Part shown: positions 1-6,081 of the stretch, piece after piece | Position numbering within the stretch: the first letter of the stretch is position 1 | How the letters are laid out: every line of letters starts with the position of its first letter | From: Hyphomonadaceae bacterium UBA2389 | GTDB lineage: Bacteria; Pseudomonadota; Alphaproteobacteria; Caulobacterales; Aquidulcibacteraceae | Assembly (NCBI GenBank): GCA_002343395.1 | Contig: DDSN01000044.1 | Coordinates: 1-14,726, forward strand | Reading direction: 5' to 3' | DNA length: 14,726 nt | Program-made: the position numbers and the translations under genes | Notes under the pieces: model-generated | What the model saw: only the letters and a program-made list of their open reading frames with translations | Told to the model about the DNA's origin: nothing | Database searches by the model: none

Positions 1-771
1 TTCGGTCACGAGAAGGGCGCGTTCACCGGCGCGATCCGGGAGCGCAAGGGACGGTTCGAGCAGGCCGACGGTGGCACGCTCTTCCTCGACGAGGTCGGCG
101 ACATGCCGCTTGAGACGCAATCCAAGATATTGCGCGTGCTGGTGGACCAACGCTTTCGCCGGCTTGGCGGCAGCACGGATGTGCAAGTGAACGTGCGCGT
201 CGTCTCCTCGAGCTCGCGCGACTTGAGCGGCGACATCGAGGCGCAACGGTTCCGTGAGGACTTGTACCACCGGCTCAATGTCGTGCCGCTGCGTGCGCCC
301 AGCCTCGCTGAGCGGCGCGAGGATATTCCAGAATTAGCGGGATATTTCGTGGGGCGGCTGTCTGAGATGTCCGGCGTGCCGGCGCGGCAGATCGGCGAAG
401 ACGCGCTGGCGGCGCTGCAAGCGGCCGATTGGCCCGGCAACGTGCGTCAGCTGCGTAACGTGATCGAACGGATATTGATCCTCGCGACGGGCGACCCAAA
501 CACGCCCGTCACGGTCGACGCATTGCCGCCGGAAGCGTGGCCGTCAGCCGGCGCCTCGCGCGGAGACGGCATGCATCAGGTGATTGGATTGCCGCTGCGC
601 GACGCCCGCGAGCGGTTCGAGCGCGAATATCTCAACGTTCAGATCACCCGTTTCGGCGGCAATATCTCACGCACCGCCGCGTTCATCGGCATGGAGCGCT
701 CAGCGCTTCACCGCAAACTGAAGTCGCTCGGCGTGGAGGCGCCAGGCCGCGCCGGACAGGACGGAGAATGA
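1..771 (+). CDS. ntrX: NtrX, sigma-54-dependent response regulator (3' part)
   Basis: The gene enters from the left edge in frame 1, and 256 codons plus TGA are visible. The receiver domain and Walker A lie outside the window. Visible residues 6-11 are an intact GAFTGA loop, the sigma-54 contact. GTLFLDEVGD (26-34) is Walker B, FREDLYHRL (84-92) is the arginine-finger region, and WPGNVRQLRN (144-153) is sensor 2. A Fis-type helix-turn-helix lies at about 218-242 (GGNISRTAAFIGMERSALHRK). That C-terminus and the dat-hfq-hflX neighbours identify NtrX, the partner of histidine kinase NtrY in nitrogen, redox and envelope control, rather than NtrC. The intact GAFTGA suggests that it still works with sigma-54. 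Its TGA overlaps the ATG of dat (ATGA), so the two are probably translationally coupled. Confidence 0.93.
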   Translation, partial: FGHEKGAFTGAIRERKGRFEQADGGTLFLDEVGDMPLETQSKILRVLVDQRFRRLGGSTDVQVNVRVVSSSSRDLSGDIEAQRFREDLYHRLNVVPLRAPSLAERREDIPELAGYFVGRLSEMSGVPARQIGEDALAALQAADWPGNVRQLRNVIERILILATGDPNTPVTVDALPPEAWPSAGASRGDGMHQVIGLPLRDARERFEREYLNVQITRFGGNISRTAAFIGMERSALHRKLKSLGVEAPGRAGQDGE

Positions 772-1619
772 CCGCACTCGCCTATGTGAACGGACGCTAT
801 GTCCCGCTCGGAGGCGCGACGGTGTCCGTTCAGGACCGAGGCTTCCAATTCGGCGACGCGGTCTATGAAGTGTGGGCGGTGCGCGACGGGCGCTTGTGCG
901 ACATGGACGAGCATCTTGCGCGCCTTCATCGATCGCTTGGCGAGCTACAGATGCACGCGCCCATGCCGGACATGGCGCTCCGCGCGGTGCTCGGCGAGAC
1001 GCGGCGGCGCAATCGGGTGCGCAATGGCCTCGTCTACCTTCAAATCAGCCGAGGCGCTGCCGCCCGGGATCATGCGTTTCCGCCTGAAAACACGCGCCCA
1101 ACAGTCGTTGTCACCGCCAAATCTCTTGATTGGCGCCAGCAGCAGCAGCGTGCGTCCAAAGGCGTCGGCGTTATCTCAATGCCGGACATTCGCTGGGGCC
1201 GCCGTGACATTAAGTCGACGAACCTTCTCCCCAACGTGCTCGCGCGACAGGCGGCGAAAGAGCGAGGCGGCTTCGAAGCATGGTTGGTCGATCCGGATGG
1301 GAATGTAACGGAAGGGACAGCGTCAAACGCGTGGATCGTTGACAAGACCGGAGCGATCCGCACGCGACCGTTGTCGAACGACATCTTGCACGGAGTCACT
1401 CGTGCGGTGCTTCTGCGCCTTGCGCGAGAGCGGCGGATGGAGATTGTCGAGAGCCCCTTTACGGTTGGCGAGGCCTTGGCCGCGCGCGAGGCGTTCATCA
1501 CCGGCGCTACGAATCCCGTTGTCGCGGTTGTCGCTATCGACGGGAGGCCGATCGGCGACGGCGCACCGGGCCCGGTGACACAAAAACTGCGCGACCTTTA
1601 TCTCCAAGCCGGCGCATAA
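768..1619 (+). CDS. dat: D-amino-acid aminotransferase (PLP fold type IV)
   Basis: The protein has 283 aa, the usual size for DAAT. It interconverts D-Ala or D-Glu with pyruvate or 2-oxoglutarate in the cytoplasm and so can supply D-Glu for peptidoglycan. RGFQFGDAVYEVW (24-36) is the family's N-terminal signature. SRGAAARDHAFP (94-105) resembles D-amino-acid transaminases more than branched-chain or ADC lyase relatives. K149 in RRDIKSTNLL is the expected Schiff-base lysine, and E182 in VTEGTASNAW is the expected residue near the PLP pyridine nitrogen. The ATG at 768 overlaps the ntrX stop. An upstream in-frame extension to 537 is only ntrX read in another frame. A DAAT gene between ntrX and hfq is a known alphaproteobacterial arrangement. 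Substrate is inferred from family; a branched-chain aminotransferase is less likely. Confidence 0.9.
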   Translation: MTALAYVNGRYVPLGGATVSVQDRGFQFGDAVYEVWAVRDGRLCDMDEHLARLHRSLGELQMHAPMPDMALRAVLGETRRRNRVRNGLVYLQISRGAAARDHAFPPENTRPTVVVTAKSLDWRQQQQRASKGVGVISMPDIRWGRRDIKSTNLLPNVLARQAAKERGGFEAWLVDPDGNVTEGTASNAWIVDKTGAIRTRPLSNDILHGVTRAVLLRLARERRMEIVESPFTVGEALAAREAFITGATNPVVAVVAIDGRPIGDGAPGPVTQKLRDLYLQAGA

Positions 1620-1646
1620 AGAAACGCAGATCCCTCGGCTAGATGG

Positions 1647-1674
1647 TTGGCGCCGGCGCCGCCGCCGCCTATAG
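1647..1674 (+). promoter_or_regulatory. possible hfq promoter
   Basis: In the 115-bp gap before hfq, TTGGCG (1647-1652) and CTATAG (1669-1674) are 16 bp apart. This resembles the looser alphaproteobacterial sigma-70 consensus. Transcription would start near 1681 and give a leader of about 54 nt. That leader contains a GC-rich hairpin at 1685-1703 (GCCGCG, 7-nt loop, CGCGGC). This is a visual match only; hfq could also be read through from ntrX-dat. Confidence 0.28.
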
Positions 1675-1734
1675 CTTGCACGAAGCCGCGCGGCTGTCGC
1701 GGCGCCATAAAACTTTCATTTGAGGCGCATTGCC

Positions 1735-1986
1735 ATGGACAAAAAGCAGAACCTCCAGGACACGTTCCTAAACGCCGTCCGGAAAGCCAAAACACCCCTC
1801 ACCATATTCCTGGTCAACGGCGTGAAGCTGCAGGGCGTGGTGACGTGGTTCGACAATTTCTGCGTCCTGCTGCGCCGCGACGGTCAAGTGCAACTTGTTT
1901 ACAAGCACGCGATCTCGACGATCATGCCGGGCGCGCCCGTGCAGTTGCACGAGATCGACAAGGCCGTTGATGAAGCCGACAGCTGA
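1735..1986 (+). CDS. hfq: RNA chaperone Hfq
   Basis: The protein has 83 aa, typical of the short-tailed alphaproteobacterial Hfq. It forms a hexameric Sm ring that pairs small RNAs with mRNAs. Q8, D9 and F39-D40 line the proximal RNA site. NGVKLQGVVTWFDNF (28-42) is the Sm1 strand region, and YKHAISTIMP (56-65) is the Sm2 motif with the K57-H58 pair of the central pore. After residue 66 there is only a short acidic tail ending DEADS, with no long disordered C-terminus as in E. coli. The ATG at 1735 is chosen because GAGG at 1722-1725 lies 9 nt upstream and the protein then aligns with family N-termini. A TTG at 1720 would add five residues and is less likely. The last 17 bases overlap the start of hflX. 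Confidence 0.97.
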   Translation: MDKKQNLQDTFLNAVRKAKTPLTIFLVNGVKLQGVVTWFDNFCVLLRRDGQVQLVYKHAISTIMPGAPVQLHEIDKAVDEADS

Positions 1987-3319
1987 AACGCCAGCACTAG
2001 ACCTTAACAGGGCGATCGTGCTGCGTCCTGTCACGAGCAATGATGAAAGCATCCGCCACGGCGAAGCGCGCCTGCTGGAGGCTGTTGGCTTGGCGCAGGC
2101 GTTGGGCCTCGACGTCGCCAGCGCGGACGCGGGCGTGTTGCGCCAGATTTCGCCCCGCAGCTATTTTGGGGCGGGGCGCGTCGAGCGCCTGAAAGATCAA
2201 GCCGAAACGCTGGGCGCCGGCGTTGTGGTTGTCGACGCGGCGCTCTCTCCGGTGCAGCAGCGCAACCTCGAGCAGGATACCGGCGCGAAGGTCATTGATC
2301 GCACCGGCCTCATTCTGGAAATCTTCGGGCTGCGCGCGCGCACCAAGGAGGGGCGCCTGCAGGTCGAGTTGGCGCGCCAGCACTACGAGCGCTCGCGGCT
2401 TGTCCGCACCTGGACCCACCTTGAGCGACAACGCGGCGGCCTCGGCAAGACCGGCGGTCCAGGCGAGACGCAGATCGAATTGGACCGGCGTATCATCGCG
2501 GATCGAATTGTTCGCTTGAAGCGAGAGCTTGAGGACGTACGCCGCACCCGGCGTTTGCAGCGCCGTGCGCGCGCACGGGCGGGACTGCCGGCCGTTGTGC
2601 TAGTGGGGTACACGAATGCGGGAAAGTCCACGCTCTTCAACCGCCTCACCCAGGCTGGCGTTCTCGCCAAGGACATGCTGTTCGCGACGCTTGATCCAAC
2701 GGCGCGGCAGGTAAAACTGCCGAGTGGGCGCGCGGTCATCATGAGCGACACGGTGGGGTTCATTTCGGACCTGCCGCACGAACTTGTTGAAGCGTTCCGC
2801 GCCACGCTTGAAGCTGTCAGCGAAGCGGACCTGCTGCTGCACGTGCGCGACATCGCGCACGCGGAAAGCGAGCAGCAGCGCGGCGATGTGCTCAAGGTTC
2901 TCGCTCAGCTTGCCGCTGACGCTGGAGAGAAATCGCCGCCCGTTCTCGAGGTCTGGAACAAGATCGATCAGCTTGACGACGCCACGCGCAGCGCGCGGCT
3001 GCGACGCGCCGAGGCATTGGAAGCGGGCGCGGGCGCCCTGCACCCGGTTGCGGTTTCGGCGGCGACGGGGGAGGGGATTGATGTCTTGCTTGCGCGCATT
3101 GATGCGGCGGCCTTCTCCGCCACGCGCACGGTGACGCTGCACCTGGCGCCGGATCAAGGGAAGCTCCGTGCGCGCATCGCGGCGGCGGGCCGCATTCTCG
3201 AAGAAACTTCCGATGACGAGGGCCGCATCACCCTCAAGGCAGAGCTGCTTGTCGAAGATGTCGCGCGATTTGCGCCGCCTGAATCCACGCCGGAGGCGCC
3301 GCCACGCGCAGCGGAATAG
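1970..3319 (+). CDS. hflX: GTPase HflX
   Basis: The protein has 449 aa. HflX is a ribosome-associated GTPase that splits or rescues stalled 70S particles, especially under heat stress. The N-terminal HflX domain spans about 25-200 and includes FGAGRVERLK, VVVDAALSPVQQRNLE and the basic coiled segment near 180-205. The G domain follows: G1 GYTNAGKS (213-220), G3 DTVGF (260-264), G4 NKID (330-333) and G5 VSA (362-364). The ATG at 1970 lies inside the end of hfq, with AAGG about 7 nt upstream. A GTG at 2018, after the hfq stop, is a weaker alternative that loses 16 residues. The 17-bp overlap suggests translational coupling to hfq, a common alphaproteobacterial pair. The stop lies 9 bp from the stop of the convergent Mur ligase gene, with no terminator visible between. 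Confidence 0.95.
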   Translation: MKPTAETPALDLNRAIVLRPVTSNDESIRHGEARLLEAVGLAQALGLDVASADAGVLRQISPRSYFGAGRVERLKDQAETLGAGVVVVDAALSPVQQRNLEQDTGAKVIDRTGLILEIFGLRARTKEGRLQVELARQHYERSRLVRTWTHLERQRGGLGKTGGPGETQIELDRRIIADRIVRLKRELEDVRRTRRLQRRARARAGLPAVVLVGYTNAGKSTLFNRLTQAGVLAKDMLFATLDPTARQVKLPSGRAVIMSDTVGFISDLPHELVEAFRATLEAVSEADLLLHVRDIAHAESEQQRGDVLKVLAQLAADAGEKSPPVLEVWNKIDQLDDATRSARLRRAEALEAGAGALHPVAVSAATGEGIDVLLARIDAAAFSATRTVTLHLAPDQGKLRARIAAAGRILEETSDDEGRITLKAELLVEDVARFAPPESTPEAPPRAAE

Positions 3320-3328
3320 GGCGGTCCC

Positions 3329-4732
3329 CTACTTCAGGCGCAGTCGGTCGAGGACCTCCGAAGCGAACGCGCTGAGGGTGTCGTCGCGCGCGCCCATGAC
3401 AACGATCCGATCGCCCGCTTCCGCAAGCTCCAGCAACTTATCGCCGCAAGCGCCACGTTCGGCGAAAGCCAACGCCTGAAGCCCGCGCGCGCGAACGCCG
3501 CGTACGATGTCTTCGCTTCCCACAGCCCGATCGACGGTGCCGCCATGATAGACGGGATCGGGCATCAGCAAGACATCCTCGTCATCCATGTTGGCGGCAA
3601 AGCAATCGATGAAGTCCTGTCGCAAGAGCTTGAGCGGCCCAAATCCGTGCGGCTGAAAGAAGATCAACAAGCGCCCGGGGAAGGCGTGCAGCGTCTTCAG
3701 CGTGGCGGTTATTTTGTCGGGGTTGTGGGCGAAGTCGTCGAGGACGGTGACGCCCGCAGCGGCTCCCACGATCTCGAGCCGCCGTTTCGTGCCGGCGAAG
3801 CCTGACAAGGCAGCGGCAGCGTCCTTCATTTCGACGCCGCACGCCCGCGCCACGCAAAGCGCGGCGAGCGCGTTCGACACGTTATGTTCGCCGGGGACCG
3901 AAAGCCGCACGTCAGCGCTCGTACGCGCCTCGCGCTCCAGCACGGTGAAGCGAACGCCGTCCGGCGCGGGTCTGATGTCTGTCGCGTGCAGGTCGGCAAG
4001 GCCAGAGCGGAGACTGAACGTCTTGACCCGCACTTTGGCCTTTAGAACCAGGTTGGCGGTTTCCTCATTGTCCAGATTGAGGACGGCGATCTCAGCCCGC
4101 GCGACGAAGCCGGCGAACAGCGCGCGCAACTCGTCCATGCTCTTATGATCAAGTGCGATATTGTTGACGACGGTGATGCTTGGCTTGTAGCGCGCGATCG
4201 AACCATCGCTCTCGTCAACTTCCGCCACGAATGCGTCGCCAGCGCCGACGAGCGCCGATGCGAACAAGGCGTCAGGCGTGACGAAGTTCTTCATCACGGC
4301 GCCGTTCATCACGGTCGGGTCGCGGCCTGCGCAATGGAGGATCCACGCGATCATCGCGGTCGTTGTGGACTTACCGCTGGTTCCCGCGACGCCGATGCGC
4401 ACCGCCGCCGCGTTGAAAAGCTCTGAGAGCAGCTCCGGGCGCTTCATGTCGCGAGCGCCGAGCCGCTTGGCGGCGATGACATCGCCCACCGTATCCTCGA
4501 CCGCCGCCGAGCGGACGAGGATTTGATCGGGTCGATTCAGCCCCGAGCCGTCTTGCGGGAAGAGCTCAATGCCGTGCGCGCGGAGATAGTCGAACTTTGG
4601 AGCGAGCCGGCCTTGGTCCAATGCGCGATCCGATCCGGCTACTTCGTGGCCGCGCGCGCGCAGGATCAACGCGAGCGGCAACATTCCCGACCCGCCGATA
4701 CCGCTCATGAAATAGGATTTGGCCTCAACCAT
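3329..4732 (-). CDS. atypical MurC/Mpl-like Mur ligase
   Basis: The 467-aa cytoplasmic protein has the three-domain Mur ligase layout. The N-terminal UDP-binding Rossmann motif is GIGGSGM (11-17). The ATP loop is GVAGTSGKSTTT (114-125, K121). The central motifs are EVDESDGS (171-178) and NNIALDHKS (190-198). The C-terminal region contains DDFAHNPDK and FQPHGFGPLK. Known members add L-Ala (MurC) or a recycled peptide (Mpl) to UDP-MurNAc. Several motifs differ from both as I remember them: the loop is GTSGKS rather than GTHGKT, DDFAHNP rather than DDYxHHP/DDFAHHP, and the FQPH motif continues with GFGP instead of RYSR. It is therefore probably a paralogue rather than the essential MurC, which normally sits in the dcw cluster. 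It starts head-to-head with ldcA, which suggests murein-peptide recycling. That role is inference and the acceptor is unknown. Confidence 0.82.
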   Translation of the reverse strand: MVEAKSYFMSGIGGSGMLPLALILRARGHEVAGSDRALDQGRLAPKFDYLRAHGIELFPQDGSGLNRPDQILVRSAAVEDTVGDVIAAKRLGARDMKRPELLSELFNAAAVRIGVAGTSGKSTTTAMIAWILHCAGRDPTVMNGAVMKNFVTPDALFASALVGAGDAFVAEVDESDGSIARYKPSITVVNNIALDHKSMDELRALFAGFVARAEIAVLNLDNEETANLVLKAKVRVKTFSLRSGLADLHATDIRPAPDGVRFTVLEREARTSADVRLSVPGEHNVSNALAALCVARACGVEMKDAAAALSGFAGTKRRLEIVGAAAGVTVLDDFAHNPDKITATLKTLHAFPGRLLIFFQPHGFGPLKLLRQDFIDCFAANMDDEDVLLMPDPVYHGGTVDRAVGSEDIVRGVRARGLQALAFAERGACGDKLLELAEAGDRIVVMGARDDTLSAFASEVLDRLRLK

Positions 4733-4748
4733 CGACGCTTGTTATGAG
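4719..4748 (+). promoter_or_regulatory. ldcA: possible ldcA promoter overlapping the Mur ligase start
   Basis: TTGGCC (4719-4724) and TATGAG (4743-4748) are separated by 18 bp, upstream of the ldcA Shine-Dalgarno AAGGAGG (4768-4774). The -35-like box lies within the first codons of the divergent Mur ligase. Both hexamers are only partial matches, so this is a weak call made mainly because the 46-bp divergent gap must hold regulatory sites for two genes. Confidence 0.22.
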
Positions 4749-4778
4749 AACGAAGCAGGCGCTCGGCAAGGAGGGAGG

Positions 4779-5618
4779 ATGGCGCAAAAGCTTCGCATCG
4801 GCGTTGTCGCTCCCGGGACGCGCATCGATCAACAGCTCGCGGAGCGCGTGAAGCGCTTCGCCGCCGACAGCTTCCTGGATGCGGCGCCGGAAATCGTTTT
4901 CCATCCGCAATGTTTCTTGAGCGCGGGCCATTTCGCGGGGGACGACGACGCGCGCGCCGCCGCGTTCGTGGCGTTCGCGAACGATCCGGCCTTTGATGCG
5001 ATCTGGTTCGCACGCGGAGGGTATGGCGCATGCCGGATGGCGGAGCGGGCGCTCGCGCAACTTAACGAGCATGCGCGAGGGAAAACCTATCTCGGCTACT
5101 CCGACGCTGGCGCGCTGATGGGCGGGCTTTACCGCCTGGGATTCAAACACATCGCCCATGGCCCGATGCCGGTCGACATGATCCGGCAGGGCGGCGAAGT
5201 CGCGGTGAAGCGGGCGCTGTCGTGGCTGATCGAGCGCGCGCCGGAGAGCGTCGAACTCAGCCTTATGTTCGACGGCGCCAGCGCTGCGTTCAACATCATG
5301 GTCCTGCAATCGATTATTGGCACGCCGCTTGAGCCCGATCTTCGCGGGCACGTGCTGATGCTCGAGGACGTGGGAGAGTACCTCTACAGGATCGATCGCG
5401 CGCTCTTCGCCATCACCGCCTCGGCGAACATCCGCCAAGTGAAGGGCGTCAAGCTTGGGCGCTTGAGCGACGTGCCCGAGAACGACAAGCCCTTTGGGGC
5501 GAACGAGGAAGAGCTGGTGCGCTATTGGTGCGCGCGCAGCGGCATTCCTTATCTGGGCCGTTGCGACATCGGCCATGACATCGAAAACAAGGTCGTGCCG
5601 TTCGGCGCCCCGCGCTAA
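4779..5618 (+). CDS. ldcA: LD-carboxypeptidase, peptidase family S66
   Basis: The protein has 279 aa and no signal peptide, so it is cytoplasmic. Family S66 removes the terminal D-Ala from murein tetrapeptides (L-Lys or meso-DAP to D-Ala bond) during peptidoglycan recycling. The signature RGGYGA (79-84) and the nucleophile motif LGYSDAGAL (105-113, S108) are present. E196 in LMLEDVGE and H266 in DIGHDIENKVVPFG complete the Ser-Glu-His triad, so the enzyme looks active. It is slightly shorter than the roughly 300-aa norm. The ATG at 4779 is preceded by a strong AAGGAGG at 4768-4774; extension to 4719 would run through the divergent promoter region. It is transcribed away from the Mur ligase. 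Its stop overlaps that of the convergent 129-aa gene by 4 bp. MccF-type self-immunity peptidases share this fold and are the main alternative. Confidence 0.9.
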   Translation: MAQKLRIGVVAPGTRIDQQLAERVKRFAADSFLDAAPEIVFHPQCFLSAGHFAGDDDARAAAFVAFANDPAFDAIWFARGGYGACRMAERALAQLNEHARGKTYLGYSDAGALMGGLYRLGFKHIAHGPMPVDMIRQGGEVAVKRALSWLIERAPESVELSLMFDGASAAFNIMVLQSIIGTPLEPDLRGHVLMLEDVGEYLYRIDRALFAITASANIRQVKGVKLGRLSDVPENDKPFGANEEELVRYWCARSGIPYLGRCDIGHDIENKVVPFGAPR

Positions 5619-6004
5619 GCCTTGGGCTGATAGGCGAGGTAGCCTCGCGCCACCATGCGCCGCAGCGCCTCGTACGCCTCCGATAGTTCCTCATAGCCTT
5701 GCCGAAGCGCGCTGAGCTGCGAGCACTGCTCAGCGGAGACGTTGGGCGCACCTTCGCTTGCCTTCACCGCAGCCGCCACCCACTTCGCGCGCGCATGCGC
5801 CGTCGCGATCGCAAGTCGTTCGAAGTGGGCGAGATTGACCCGCCCCAACGCCTGCGAGACGACTTCGCGGTTCGCGGCGTAGGCGGCGTAATCGATCTGC
5901 TCGAGGTGGCCGCGCAACTTGCGTTGCTCAGCCGGCTCCAACGCCGGTTCAGGCTCGAAGTGATCGGTCAGGCTGCGAACGCTGTTTGTCACGATCGAGG
6001 ACAT
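5615..6004 (-). CDS. conserved-looking protein of unknown function, 129 aa
   Basis: I do not recognise this protein. It looks real: there is a strong Shine-Dalgarno AAGGAG at 6014-6019, 9 nt from the ATG, and the composition is protein-like with no cysteine-rich or low-complexity nonsense. It has no signal peptide or membrane segment. Residues 16-25 are acidic and proline-containing (EPEPALEP). The rest is predicted helical by eye, with long amphipathic stretches at about 28-83 and 92-119, and a short tail ending YLAYQPKA. There is one cysteine (C94). The shape suggests a small helical binding or scaffold protein, but no function can be assigned. It lies 77 bp downstream of mazG on the same strand, and its ribosome-binding site sits in a perfect inverted repeat at 6016-6050. 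Confidence 0.75.
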   Translation of the reverse strand: MSSIVTNSVRSLTDHFEPEPALEPAEQRKLRGHLEQIDYAAYAANREVVSQALGRVNLAHFERLAIATAHARAKWVAAAVKASEGAPNVSAEQCSQLSALRQGYEELSEAYEALRRMVARGYLAYQPKA

Positions 6005-6015
6005 GGAAAGCCGCT

Positions 6016-6050
6016 CCTTAACCGCGCAACATACGCCGGTGCGGTTAAGG
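6016..6050 (-). promoter_or_regulatory. 10-bp perfect inverted repeat overlapping the Shine-Dalgarno
   Basis: CCTTAACCGC (6016-6025) and GCGGTTAAGG (6041-6050) are exact reverse complements with a 15-nt spacer. In the minus-strand RNA, the 3' arm contains AAGG of the AAGGAG Shine-Dalgarno (6014-6019) of the 129-aa gene, so a folded leader would hide the ribosome-binding site. There is no U-tract after it on either strand, so it is not a normal intrinsic terminator. As DNA, it could be an operator with two GGTTAA half-sites. Confidence 0.6.
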
Positions 6051-6081
6051 CGGCGTTGGAGAACATGGTAAGCGGGCGGTG

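Noticed and set aside
537..767. Upstream extension of dat
   Set aside because: It overlaps the ntrX HTH in another frame and is Arg-rich nonsense; the family N-terminus starts at 768.
1139..1152. CAG repeat in dat as an unstable microsatellite
   Set aside because: Only about four units, encoding a short Gln run; too short to be notable.
6018..6047. CtrA site formed by the two TTAA boxes in the inverted repeat
   Set aside because: The boxes are 22 bp apart, not the 7 bp of the CtrA pattern.
6016..6050. Inverted repeat as a rho-independent terminator of mazG
   Set aside because: No U-tract follows on either strand and a strong Shine-Dalgarno overlaps the arm.
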